Shown here piece by piece: positions 11,336 to 22,553 of a stretch of 64,000 nt of DNA; positions within the stretch are counted from its first letter, which is position 1, and the number at the start of each line of letters is the position of its first letter. The translations under genes and the position numbers were made by a program. Origin of the DNA: Ehrlichia sp028752135 (GTDB taxonomy: Bacteria > Pseudomonadota > Alphaproteobacteria > Rickettsiales > Anaplasmataceae); assembly GCA_028752135.1 (NCBI GenBank), contig CP082782.1, positions 62,001 to 126,000 of the forward strand, given 5' to 3'. The notes under the pieces were generated by a model. The model was not told where the DNA came from and did no database searches. It saw nothing but the letters and a program-made list of their open reading frames with translations.

Positions 11336-11594
11336 TCGAACAGGGCTAGCATCAGTTTTTAGCTTTGCACCTAGTTTTGAAAACTGATTCCCCAAATCAT
11401 CTTTTACCCTAACAACGATATCTGATGTTATATTTTCAATAGAAATCTCTTTATTCGCCATAAAAGAAATATTATCTGAACTCTGTCCTATATCAGCCAA
11501 CTCCACTTCAACTTCCTGAGAATCACTAACATATGATGTTGCAGAATCAGTATTTTTTGATTTTTTACCTGTCTTTAACAGAACCTTCTTGATT

Positions 11595-11604
11595 CCCCCC
11601 CCCC
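11595..11604 (-). repeat. Ten-G homopolymer tract in coding sequence
   Basis: Plus strand shows ten C in a row. Paralog 8 has an interrupted C4-T-C2 version at the same place (18988-18995). Length change by one base would move the downstream two thirds of paralog 5 in or out of frame. Confidence 0.95.
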
Positions 11605-12265
11605 TCCTTTCTTTCTTCATCTTCTTTTATATTTCCAGTAGAAGAGGTGTTTTTTAAACTTCGATCAATACAAAATTCAGTTGAGCCACCGCTAATATTA
11701 CTAATACTATTAACTCCATTGTGTCTTGAATGGCCATTTCTCTTCTTTCTTTTTTTTCAACATTTACCCATCTTTCATCTGCAATAGATATGTCCTGAGT
11801 TACAACTTGATGTGTATCCTCATTACTATTATTTGTAATATTTAATTTATCTTCTCTTTCATCAGCGAGATATTCTTCTAATTTTACAGGCTCTTCCTTT
11901 CTAGGTATATAAAAAACTTCTTCTCTCCTTGATTCCAATACTCCCTTTCTCTTTAACTTATTCTCTAATTTCTTTTTCTTAGATTGCTTAACTGCAGCAG
12001 ACGATATTTCTTCAACTGCCTCATCATCATATAACCTAGCTACAAGTTTAATTACCATAATAATAAGACTAGCAAAGGTCATTCCTATCAATATACTCTT
12101 ACATACAAATAAACTAGATGCCTCTTCTTTCTCATTAGAATTGTTTAAAAAGCTAGTTAGACCTATACCACTTGCAATAGCTATAGCAATACCAACAAAT
12201 GATTGTATTAACATAAATACACACTTGATTATATATTATAAAAAGTACATTAAATCCTTCAAATT

Positions 12266-12293
12266 ATTATAGCATGTATCTGATATTTTGCAA
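12266..12293 (-). promoter_or_regulatory. Family promoter-like element for paralog 5
   Basis: Minus strand: TTGCAA, 16-bp spacer, perfect TATAAT; one of the best matches in the array. Confidence 0.55.
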
Positions 12294-12449
12294 TATACAT
12301 CAATAACTAGATGTCAAACTGTATATAAAAGATATCTAGACAGTTGTTCATATTTAAGTTGCGGCTTTTTTTAATGATATCTTTTATACTTTTAATTCAA
12401 CATATATTAGATCGACATTTCTATTCTATACATTACATAAAACTACAAA

Positions 12450-12545
12450 CCATTTGAGTGTTCAAGCTTCTTTTTATGATATGTGACTCTTGTATATGGC
12501 AATGGTACTAGGATTGGCATTGTTTTTATTTTCCATTATTCGAAA
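12450..12545 (-). pseudogene. Fossil 3' tail of a lost paralog
   Basis: This stretch aligns by eye with the last 100 bp of array genes (compare 7640-7735): same order of CAAGCTTCT, TTGTATATGGCAATGGTACT and GCATTGTTTTTATTTT, without a long open frame. It lies between paralogs 5 and 6 and marks a deleted copy. Confidence 0.6.
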
Positions 12546-12579
12546 TACGAATATACTGTATTGGATATATAAGCCTTAA

Positions 12580-14693
12580 CTACAAAGACTTCGTATTTCC
12601 TACTTCAGAATAAATAGTTCTGTTATTTGGTAATGGTGGTATAAGTTTTACTATTTTTAGCTTAGTATCATACATTCTGATGTTATATTGATAAAAATGT
12701 CTTGTATTAGGCAACAATAACACGCCTTTAACACAAGATGTCATATTTCTAACAAAATCTCCAAAATTTAGGCCACTACCCCGATTAACAGATTTTATAA
12801 TAATATCATCTATTTCTTTGGAACAGTTTCTCCAGATTATTAGCGGAATATAAACACCACCTACATTTTTTAGGCATTCTTCCTCTTTATCGGTTGGATG
12901 ATACATATGAATAATTGCTTTCCTTAGATCACGACATCTATTACAAAAAGATTGTGCCTTTAAAGGTTTTAACAAATCTGTATCTGAACACTTTACATCA
13001 CGATTATAAAACAACATTCTACATAACATAGAAACCATATGTCCACAGTATACCATACAAGTTAACTTAGCAAAATCCACCAATTCTTGCTCTTCTTTAG
13101 GTAAACTTACTAATGATAAACTGTGACATATATCAAATGCTTTCTGAAAGAATTTACCTGAATGGGGTTCGTAGCTATTTATACTATAAAAATGCTTGCA
13201 ATAAATTCCTATTACCTCTCTTAGTACATCTCTTCTATTTAAAGAATTTACAACTACTTCTGATATAAGTGAATCTAATAACGACTGATCATCAAAATAC
13301 GTAGAACAATACCGTAAGTGATCAACCATCCCCCTTCCCCCACACAGAATTGAAAAATTTACAATAAAGAAAACTTTTATCATAAAAAACAACACCTCTG
13401 TCTCTGGAGTTAATTCTTCAAATAGATTTCTAACAGATTCAGCTACTACAAGCTTGTTGTTTCGTACTTCAAATACACGATTTATTAGTTTAATACAATA
13501 GGCAAAGTGTGATTCTCTAAATCCCTCCAACCGAGTACAATGTCTAACTGCCATTTCTTTATACAACGAGGATACTCCATATTGAAAAGTTCCTTTAAAG
13601 CACAATCCGCTGCTCACAGGTCTAGATTTACTTAATACATTATATTCACCACCAAAAATATCAGACTCTTGATTAAAATCTATACAGGAAGTAGGAACAA
13701 TATCTTTTGATGTTATAGCAATAGAAGCTCCTTTGTTTCTCATAGAAGAAAGATTCCCCTCCTCCCCTTCTAACTCAATTCTATACTTAGATGATACAGA
13801 CGAAACTTTTTTAGCATAATCAGTGCATGAAATAGAGTTAACATTAGCCTTTGGTTTTGCACCTTGTTTTAAATACTGACTTTCTAGATCATTTTCTACT
13901 TGAATAGCACTACTTGATGCCATATGTACAATATCTTTACTTGTTGTAGAAGGAATACCACTGTTTTCTGAACCTAGTTTTCTAGGTAACTTCGACAAAA
14001 TCTTTTTAGTACAACTAGCATCAATTTTTGACTTTTCATCTACCTTCAATAACAACTTCCTTGACTTCTTACCTGCATTCTTTTCATTATCTCTTCCCAT
14101 AATATTGTTAACAGAATAGGTGTTCTCTAAACTTCTATCAGTACCAAAAAATCCAGCTCCAATATCTCTAATACTATTAGTGTCCTTTACATTATCAACT
14201 CTATTTTGACTTGAACGCTTACTTTTCTTCTTTTTTGCTTTTTTTTCAACACTAATCCATTCTTCATCTGCAACAAATGCTTCTTTATCTACTACTTCCT
14301 GTATATCTTCGCTAACATCATTTGTAATATCTAACTTATCTTCTTTTTCACTAATAAGATCTGCTACTAATTTTACAGCTTCTCCCTTTTTAGGTATACA
14401 AGAAGTTTTTCCTTCTTCTGGTTGTAACACTTTTTTTGTTTTGACTTACTTTTTGATTTTTTTTTCTTATATTGCTTAGCTATAGATAATCCCTCTTTAA
14501 TTTCCTCATTCTTATATAACTTAACTATCAGTTTCATTACTATAATAACAACACTAGCAAATGCTATTCCTACTACCATATTTCTAATAGGTAAATCAGA
14601 TACTTCTGCCTCTTTTCTATCACTATTTAAAAAATTAGTTAAACCCATACCTACAATAGCTATAGCAATACTAATAACTGACACTATTAACAT
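12580..14693 (-). pseudogene. Array paralog 6, frameshifted at an A7 run in the Lys linker
   Basis: The N-terminal frame (14693-14373) starts MLIVSVISIAIAIVGMGLT, has both hydrophobic segments and ends out of frame after KQKK. The downstream frame (14430-12580, about 616 residues) starts VLQPEEGKTS. The break is seven A at 14431-14437, where eight would read KQKKVLQPEE. The zero-frame codons CAA AAA AAG contain A AAA AAG, the E. coli dnaX slippery heptamer, and a -1 shift there gives exactly the right frame. The body has WISVEKKAKKKKSK, one YLKQGAKPK/YAKKVS module and a complete C-terminal domain (LRYCSTYFDDQSLLD, YEPHSGKFFQ, VYCGHM, FCNRC, HMYHP) ending GNTKSL. Confidence 0.78.
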
Positions 14694-14742
14694 AAAAACA
14701 CACTTATTATTATAAAGAGTATATTAAATATTTTACCAACCT

Positions 14743-14771
14743 AAGGTAGCACATATTTGATATTTTTGCAA
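14743..14771 (-). promoter_or_regulatory. Family promoter-like element for paralog 6
   Basis: Minus strand: TTGCAA, 17-bp spacer, TACCTT. The -35 and surroundings are conserved but the -10 is weak. Confidence 0.4.
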
Positions 14772-15041
14772 CACAGATCAACAACTATATTACAATTAAA
14801 GATGTCTAGACAGTTACATACTCAAATCATAGCTTTTTCTAATAACTAAGATATTTCCACATATTTTTTGATCAAAACATATTGCATCAGAAGACATATA
14901 TAATATTTTCACTTACTACACGAAAACTATTAACTGCTGTTTTTAATTGAATATCATATACCTCTATGTCTTCTTTTTTTTTTTACAGAGATTGTAATTG
15001 TATTTATACATACACATTGCTGCTATTCATTACATAAAGGA

Positions 15042-17040
15042 TTACAAAGATTTTGAACTTTTAGATTCCTCTCCAGAGCACATGGTTCTTTTATTTGGTA
15101 ACGGTAATAGAGACTCTACTCTTTTTAGCTTAGCATCATACATTTTTATATTATCTCTATAAAAACGCATCGTATTAGGCAATAATATTAATTCTTTAAT
15201 ACGAGATATCATACTCTCAACAAAAGTTCCAAAACTCAGGGTACCTCGACTAGCAGATTCTATAACAAGATCACTAATTTTGCGAGAACAGTTTCTCCAC
15301 ACTATTAGCGGAACATCAATTACATCACCTACATTTTTTAGACATTTCTCCCCACTAATTGGGTGGTACATATGAATAAATGCTTTTCTTAAATCATAAC
15401 ATCTACCACAAAAAGATTGCGCCTTTAAATATTTCATTAATGGACCTTCACCTAAACACTCCACATCATGATTATAAAATAATATTCTGCATAATGCAGA
15501 AGTCATATGCCCACAGTATACTATGCTAGTTAATATAGCAAAATCCACCAATTCCTGTTTTTCTCTAGGCAATTCTACTGATGCTAAGCTATAACATATA
15601 TTAAATACTTTATCAAAAAATTCACCTGAATGAGGCTCATAGCCATTTGTATCACATAAATGTTTACAATGGGTTTTAAATATTTCTCTAAATTTTTCTT
15701 CTTCCTTTGAGGTATTCATAATTACCGTCAATATAAGTAAATTTAGTAATGACTGATCATAAAAATATGTTGAACAATAGCGCACATGAGCAATCTTTTT
15801 TCCTTCTCCAAACAGAGTAGAAAAATTTACAAGAAAGAAAACTTTTAATATAAAAAATAATATTTCCGTATGTGAAGTCAGTTCTCCAAATAAATTACTA
15901 GCACGCTCAGATACTACAAGCTTATCATTTTGTATTTCAAATATTTTGTTTATTAACTCAATACAATAAGCAAAGTGTAATCCTCTAAATTCCTTTAATT
16001 GATTACAATATTCAACTGCAATTTTCTTATACAACGCAGATTTACTACATTGTATACTTTCCTTAAAGAACAATCCACTACTCAGAGGTATAGGAACTGA
16101 AACACTAGATTCCTGATTAAAATTCATACAAGAAGAAAGACTTTCATCTTTTGATGTTATAATAGAATCTTCTTCATTTTCTACAAAACAGATATTTTTC
16201 TCTTCTAAACTTAGTCTGATATTGGATAACCTAGATGAAACTTTTTGAGCATAACTAACACGTTCTATAGAATCAGAATTAGTATCAGTTTTTGATTTTG
16301 CACCTTGTTTTAAATACTGGTCTTCTAAATCACTTTTTACTTTAATAGTATCACCAGGGGATTTCAGCAAAACTCTTTGAGCATAACTAACACGTTCTAT
16401 AGAATCAGAATTAGTATCAGTTTTTGATTTCTCATTCGTCTTCAATAATAACATACTTGATTCTCTACTCTTTCTTTTATCTTTTTTTACACTTTTAACA
16501 AAAGGAGTACTCTCTAAACCTTTATCAATACCAAAAAGTTTATTTGAATGCTTATTTTTCTTCTTCTTTTCTTTTTTTTCAATATCTATCCATCCTTCAT
16601 CTGTAATAGATGGGTCATGATCCATAATCTCCTGAACATTCTCATTACCACTATTTGCAATACCCAATCTATTTTTCTTTTCTACTTCAGAAATAGAGCG
16701 AGTCTCTGGTCCTGCATGCTTTATTTCTACAGCCATATAAGAAGTTTTTTCTTCTAATGATTCTAATACTTCCTTCTGTTTTAATTTAGCTTTCAACCTT
16801 TTACTTTTAGACTGCTTAACAGTAGATAAACTCTTTTTAATTTCTTCACTTCCATACATTACTTTTATGATCAACCTAATTACTATAATAATAACAGTAG
16901 TAAATGCTATTCCCATTACCATATTCCTAAGAGATAAATCATAAGCTTCTTCCTTTTCTCTAGTACTATCTAAAAAAACTAGTTAAATCTATACTACCTA
17001 CTATTGTCATTGCAACACTAATAATTGACACTATTAACAT
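15042..17040 (-). pseudogene. Array paralog 7, frameshifted at a T7 run after the first hydrophobic segment
   Basis: ATG at 17040 starts MLIVSIISVAMTIVGSIDLTSFF, then meets stops because the coding strand has seven T at 16972-16978 where paralogs have six. With six the frame runs on as LDSTREKEEAYDLSLRNMVMG into the long frame 16922-15042 (626 residues). That frame has the second hydrophobic segment, WIDIEKKEKKKKNKH, two copies of a TDTNSDSIERVSYAQ module and a full C-terminal domain (VRYCSTYFYDQSLLN, YEPHSGEFFD, VYCGHM, FCGRC, HMYHP), ending SSKSL. Unlike most breaks in the array this is an insertion. A shorter protein from an internal start at 16922 is possible. Confidence 0.75.
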
Positions 17041-17092
17041 AAATACACACTTAATTATGTATTAAAAGAGCATATTAAATCCTTCACTAATT

Positions 17093-17121
17093 ATGACACT
17101 ACATGCTCAATATTTTTGCAA
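17093..17121 (-). promoter_or_regulatory. Family promoter-like element for paralog 7
   Basis: Minus strand: TTGCAA, 17-bp spacer, TGTCAT, with the usual AAGGATTTAATAT leader downstream. Confidence 0.45.
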
Positions 17122-17189
17122 CACACATCAATAACTAGACTTGCCATACGCAAAATATCCAGATAACTACATTAACCATACACAAAAAT

Positions 17190-17295
17190 ACAAGGGTTTT
17201 TTAATCTTCAAGTCTCTTTTAGTACATACAATTCCTTTATGTGGTCATGATACTTAGAAGTTGAAACTGTTTTTATTCTTGCACAAAAGTATACT
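17190..17295 (-). pseudogene. Fossil 3' tail of a lost paralog
   Basis: On the minus strand this resembles the end of array genes (CTTCAAGTCTC, then the LLPLP-coding region and its T-rich neighbour), interrupted by stops. No upstream body remains. Confidence 0.45.
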
Positions 17296-17463
17296 ACATT
17301 GTACATGCATAATATCACTATCACAACACAAAAGTTATTAACTACTGTTTTTTTAGTATCACATTTCTATATCTTTCTCTTTTTCATAGAAATGCACTGT
17401 ATTTGTACATATAAGATGCCTCTATCGATTATACAAAAATCATAAATTACAAAGATTTCAAGT

Positions 17464-19601
17464 TCACAGGTTTTTCGTAGAATACACGGGTCTTTGATTT
17501 GGTAATGGTAATAGAGATCCTACTGTTCTTAGCTCAGTATCATACATTTTGATATTATCTTCATAGTAACGCATCGTATTAGGTAACAATACCAACCTTT
17601 TAATACGAGATATCATATTCCCAACAAAAGTTCCAAAATTCAGGTTACCTTGATTAGCAGACTCTATAACAAGATCATTAATCTCTTCAGTACAGTTTCT
17701 CCACACCATTAGGGGCATATTAATTACACCATTTACATTTCTTAGACATTTCCCTATATCTTTTGTTGGATGATACATATGAATAAATGCCTTTCTTAAA
17801 TCACGACACTTAATACAAAAAGACCGTGTATTTAAATAGCTTACTAAAGATCCACTTCCTACACACCCAACATCATAATTATAAAATAACATTCTACATA
17901 ACATAGAAACCATATGACCACAGTATACAATACAAGTTAACATAGCAAAATCAACTAATTCTTGTTCCTCTTCAGATAACTCTGCCGATGCTAAACTATG
18001 ACATATGCTAAATATCTTCCGAAAAAATTCACCTGATTGAGGTTCGTAGCTATCTGCATTATACAAATCCTTACAACGGGTTTCAAATATTTCTTTCAGT
18101 TGATTTTTTTCTTTTTGAGGACCATCCATAACAACTTTTGAGGCATTTATGATTACCTCTGATACAAGTAAATCCAATAACGATTGATCATAAAAATATG
18201 TTGAAGAATAACGCAGACGAGCAATCTTACCATTATCTCCAAATAGCGTTGAAAAATTTACAAGAAAGAAAATTTTTAATATAAAAAACAATATTCCTGT
18301 ATGCGGAGTCAGTCCTTTAAATAAATCACTAACATCCTTAGACACTACAAGCTTATTGTCTTTGATTTTAAATATTCTGTTTATTAGTTTAACACAATAA
18401 TCAAAGTGTAATTTTCTAAACTGCCTCAATTGATTACAATATTCAACTGCAATTTTCTTATATATTGGGGATTTATTATATTGTACATTTTCTTCAAAGA
18501 ATACTCCACTACCCACACGCACAGATTGACCTAATGGATTATAAAATTCATCACTAAAAACATTAGATTCTTGATCAAAATCCACATAAGAAGAAGGAAC
18601 CTGATTTTCTGATATTATAGTAATAGCAGTTTCTTCCTTCTCTACAGAAATACTATTTCTCTTTTCTGAATCTAAGTTTGCATCAAGCAATCTTACTGAA
18701 GCTTTTTCAGCATTACCAATATTTGTGATAGAGCTAGTAGGAGTTTTTGGTATTGCACTTTGTTTTAAACACTGATCTTTTAGACTACTTTTTACTTTAA
18801 CAGCACTACTTGATATTATATGTGTAATATCCTGACCTAATGTAAAAGGGATATTATTATTTTCTGAATCTGGCTTTATAGGTAATCTCGTTGAGATTTT
18901 TTGAGTGTGAATAATACTTCGAATAGAATGAGTATCAGTTCTTGACTTTTCACTTGTCTCTAACAATGACTTTTTTGATTCCCCTCCTTCCCTTCTTTCT
19001 TTATCTCTTTCTATAACAACTTCTCTCACATTTTTAACGGAAGGAGTGTTGCCTAAACTGCAATCAATACTAGACAAACTATCTTCAACATAACCAATAT
19101 CACCTATACTAATTCTATTACGCCTTTTCTTACTCTTCACTTTTTTTCCAACATATGTCCACACTTCATTTGCAACAAATACTTCCTGATCCATTACTTC
19201 TTGTACATTTTCATTACTACTATTTGCAATACCTAATTTATTTTCTTCTTTCCTTTCAGAAGTAAAACAAGCTTCTGACTCCACATGTCTTATCCCTATA
19301 GCTATATCAGAAGTTTCTTTTTTCTTTACCTCTAATACTTTCTTCTGTTTTAACTGACCTTTTGATTTCTTTTTTTAGATCGCTTAACTTCAGATGTTTG
19401 CTTTTCAACTTCTTTATTACCATATACCAATTTAACTATAAACCTAATTACCATAACAGTAAGAGTAGCATAGGCTACTCTAATCACTACATCCTTAACA
19501 GATAAATCAGATGTTTCTTCTCTAGTATTATTTAAAAAACTAGTTAAACCCATACTACTTGCAATAGCTATAGCAATACTAACTATTGACTTTACTAACA
19601 T
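17464..19601 (-). pseudogene. Array paralog 8, A7 frameshift and missing promoter leader
   Basis: The N-terminal frame from 19601 (MLVKSIVSIAIAIASSMGLT) is lost in the Lys linker at seven A (19370-19376). Eight would read KKKKSKGQLKQKKVLEV and continue into the downstream frame, whose first usable start is about 19284 (606 residues). Immediately upstream of the ATG the sequence jumps to CACCAATAACTAG, which elsewhere lies above the -35 box, so about 80 bp of promoter and leader appear deleted. The C-terminal domain is otherwise complete, though LRYSSTYFYDQ has Ser for the usual Cys; YEPQSGEFFR, VYCGHM, FCIKC and HMYHP are present, tail VYSTKNL. Two independent lesions favour a genuine pseudogene. 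Confidence 0.78.
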
Positions 19602-19708
19602 AAACATATACACCAATAACTAGATATTGTATTATATAGTATACTTAAAACTTTTTCCAATGGTATATGTTACAATATATACAAGGCATTCCTATGTTAC
19701 ACAAGGAA

Positions 19709-22324
19709 TTACAGACACAAGGACTTTGAATCTTCAAGCTTCTCCTCTTTAGAACATGCAACTCTTGTATATGGTAATGGTAATAGAGTTACAGCTGTTC
19801 TTATTTTATTTTCATACGTTTTTATATCTTCTCTATATACACGTCTTGTACGAGGGTTCAATATCAATCTCTTCATAGGGCGTATTACATCTCCAACAAA
19901 CACTCCAAAGCTCATCTTATTTCGACTAATAGAGTCCTTCACAACATCATGAATCCCCTTAGAACAGTTTTTCCATAAAACTGATGGAATATCAATCAAA
20001 TTAGCTACATTCCTTGGGCAATCCTCTGCATTAGTTGGATGATACATATGCGTTAATATTGCTTTTAGAGTATGACATTGCCTACAAAAATATTTGGCTT
20101 TTAAGTAGTCCACGAATGGTTCTCCTACACACTCTACATCATGATTATGAACTAACATCCTGAATAACACACCAACCATATGCCCAAAATATATTGCGCA
20201 AGCAAATACAGCACAATCAACTAATTCTTGTTCGTCTTCAGGTAACTTTACTGATGCTAAACTACAACACACATCAAATACCATCCGGAAAAATTTACCC
20301 GAGTGAGGCTCATAGTTACTTGTACAACACACATGCTTACAAAAAACTTGGAACATACTTCCCAGTTTACCTTCTCCTTTTGAAGCATTTACAATGACTC
20401 CTGACACAAGTAAATTCACCAATGACTGATCATAAAAATGTGTTGCACAATAACGCAGATCATCAGTTACTTGACTACCACCACACAGAGCTGAAAGATT
20501 CATAAGTAAGAAAACTTTCAACACAAAAAACAATATTTCCTTATGTGGAGTTAATTTCACAAATAAACTATAAACATCCTCAGATATTATGACCTCATTA
20601 TTTTGTATTTTAAAGATTCGATTCACTAGTTTAATACAATAATCAAAATGTAATTGTCTAAACTCTTTTAATTTACTACAGTAATTAATTGACATTTCCT
20701 TATATGAAATAGATGGATTATGTTTTACATATTTTTTAAAAGATAATCCACTACCTACACGCGCAGATTTATTTAATGTATTAGACCTACCACTAGAAAC
20801 ATTAACAATACCAGATTTTTTAAACTTCATACAGGAAGAAAAAACAGCACCTTTAGGCTTTGCGCCCTTTTTAAAACACTTTCTTTCTAAATTGTTTCCT
20901 TCTACACCAGCCTCTTTTGGCATTATATTTTCAACATTATTACTCACTATAGGGATATTATACTTTTCTAATGCTAGTTCTACATTATTTAATCCCACTA
21001 AAACTTCCTGGGCATTACCAAAATACGAGACAGCATTAGTACTACTCTTTCGCCTTGTATCTTGTTCTAAGTATTGATCTTCTAAATCATTTCCCTCTAC
21101 ACCAGCACCTTTTGGCATTACATGTTCAACATTATTACTCACTATAGGGAGATTATACTTTTCTGATGCTAGTTCTACATCATTTAATTTCATTAAAATT
21201 TCTTGAGCATCATTAACATACGGGATAGCACTAGTAGTTAGCCTTGTATCTTGTTCTAAGTATTGATCTTCTAAATCATTTCCTTCTACACCAGCCCCTT
21301 TTGGCATTATATTTTCAACATTATTACTCACTATAGGGATATTATACTTTTCTAATGCTAGTTCTACATTATTTAATTCCACTAAAACTTCTTGGGCATT
21401 ACCAAGATAGGAGACAGTATCAGTACTACTTTTTGGTCTTGCATCTTGTCTTAAGTGTTGATCTTCTAAATTGTTTTTTTCTACAGCAGCATCTTTCGAT
21501 ATTACATGTACAATATTCTTGTTTTTCATAGAAGGGTCATTATTCTTTCCTGACCTACACTTTATATTAAGCAATCTCACTAATGTTTTTTGAGAGGTAC
21601 TAACGCATGGCGTAGAACATCTAGTACCAATTTCTAATTTTTCACTCGTCTTTAATAATGACCTTTCTAATTTCCCACTTCCCTCCTTTTCTTTATCTTC
21701 TTTTACAATACTTTCTTTAACATTCCTACCAAAAGGAGTGCTCTCAAAATTTTGATCAATGCTAGAAAATCCAGTATTTTCAACACTACTAATATCCTCT
21801 GCACTTATTCTACTCTGCTTTAAATGTTTATTCTTCTTACTCCTCTTTTTCTTCTCAACATTAATCCATCCTTCATTTATAATACTGTCTTGATTTATAA
21901 ATTCCTGTATAACCCCATTATTATCATTTACAACATCTAACTCTTCTTTCTCGATTCTTAACCCTTCTTTTCTTTCACAAATAATATGAGCTTCCAACTT
22001 TATAGGCTCTTTCTTTGTAGCTACCTCAGAGATTTCTCCTTTTTCTAACTTCAATACTTTCTTTTGTTTTAATTTACCTTTTGATTTCTTCTTTTTAGAT
22101 TGCTTAACTATAGACGTATCTTTCACTTCTTCATTACTATGTAGTAATTTAACCATAAATTTAACCACTATAATAACAATAGCAGCAAAGGCTATTCCTA
22201 TTATCACATTCTTAATAGACAAACTAGATGCGTCTTCTTCGTCATTAGAATTACTTAAAGAATTAGTTAAACCTATATTACTTGCAATAGCTATAGCAAT
22301 ACTAACAATTGACTGTATTAACAT
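19709..22324 (-). CDS. Array paralog 9, intact, about 871 residues
   Basis: The longest intact member of the array. It starts MLIQSIVSIAIAIASNIGLT; hydrophobic segments lie at about 3-20 and 39-62. Then come the Lys linker, WINVEKKKRSKKNKH and three to four 63-65-residue modules built on VEGNDLEDQYLEQDTR and NVELALEKYNIP. These are not YAQKV modules in the strict sense: the box has become NAQEVLV. The C-terminal domain has LRYCATHFYDQSLVN, YEPHSGKFFR, IYFGHM (Phe for Cys), FCRQC and HMYHP, tail DSKSLCL. The N-terminal third is almost identical to broken paralog 14, while the C-terminal halves differ, showing modular exchange. Confidence 0.87.
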   Translation of the reverse strand: MLIQSIVSIAIAIASNIGLTNSLSNSNDEEDASSLSIKNVIIGIAFAAIVIIVVKFMVKLLHSNEEVKDTSIVKQSKKKKSKGKLKQKKVLKLEKGEISEVATKKEPIKLEAHIICERKEGLRIEKEELDVVNDNNGVIQEFINQDSIINEGWINVEKKKRSKKNKHLKQSRISAEDISSVENTGFSSIDQNFESTPFGRNVKESIVKEDKEKEGSGKLERSLLKTSEKLEIGTRCSTPCVSTSQKTLVRLLNIKCRSGKNNDPSMKNKNIVHVISKDAAVEKNNLEDQHLRQDARPKSSTDTVSYLGNAQEVLVELNNVELALEKYNIPIVSNNVENIMPKGAGVEGNDLEDQYLEQDTRLTTSAIPYVNDAQEILMKLNDVELASEKYNLPIVSNNVEHVMPKGAGVEGNDLEDQYLEQDTRRKSSTNAVSYFGNAQEVLVGLNNVELALEKYNIPIVSNNVENIMPKEAGVEGNNLERKCFKKGAKPKGAVFSSCMKFKKSGIVNVSSGRSNTLNKSARVGSGLSFKKYVKHNPSISYKEMSINYCSKLKEFRQLHFDYCIKLVNRIFKIQNNEVIISEDVYSLFVKLTPHKEILFFVLKVFLLMNLSALCGGSQVTDDLRYCATHFYDQSLVNLLVSGVIVNASKGEGKLGSMFQVFCKHVCCTSNYEPHSGKFFRMVFDVCCSLASVKLPEDEQELVDCAVFACAIYFGHMVGVLFRMLVHNHDVECVGEPFVDYLKAKYFCRQCHTLKAILTHMYHPTNAEDCPRNVANLIDIPSVLWKNCSKGIHDVVKDSISRNKMSFGVFVGDVIRPMKRLILNPRTRRVYREDIKTYENKIRTAVTLLPLPYTRVACSKEEKLEDSKSLCL
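20901..21560 (-). repeat. Three to four 189-195-bp coding repeats in paralog 9
   Basis: A landmark encoding G-V-E (plus strand TCTACACCAG) recurs at 20901, 21096 and 21285, with a more diverged copy at 21480. Spacings are 195, 189 and 195 bp, all multiples of three. The 65-residue unit may be expanding. Confidence 0.85.
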
Positions 22325-22389
22325 AAACACACACTTGATTATATATTGAAGATGGTATATTAAAAGAATATATTAAATCCTTTACTAAT

Positions 22390-22417
22390 ATTATATTACA
22401 ACCTGATATCTTTGCAA
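22390..22417 (-). promoter_or_regulatory. Family promoter-like element for paralog 9
   Basis: Minus strand: TTGCAA, 16-bp spacer, TATAAT. Confidence 0.55.
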
Positions 22418-22553
22418 CGCATAATAATAACTAGATATCACTTATATATAAAGACACCAGGACTTCATACTATATTCTTACAATTTCTGCGATAGAAAGC
22501 ATTGTATTTACACATATATAACGCTTCTATCTATTTATGGAAAGAACCATAGA

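Larger units (their letters stand above)
9776..12214 (-). pseudogene. Array paralog 5 with A8 frameshift and a G10 tract
   Basis: The N-terminal frame (12214-11654) begins MLIQSFVGIAIAIASGIGLT and leaves the family frame after WVNVEKKERR, at eight A (11750-11757) where nine would continue as KKRKKRNGHSRHN. A second shift is needed at a run of ten G (11595-11604), where eleven or eight would join the long downstream frame (11620-9776). That frame holds two near-identical 61-residue modules and a full C-terminal domain (IRYCSTYFYNQSLLD, YEPYSGEFFQ, VYCGHM, FCLKC, HMYHP) ending VVHDSLCNR, an atypical tail. Ten consecutive G in so AT-rich a genome is the classic form of a phase-variable tract. 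With two breaks it is off as read. Confidence 0.75.
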
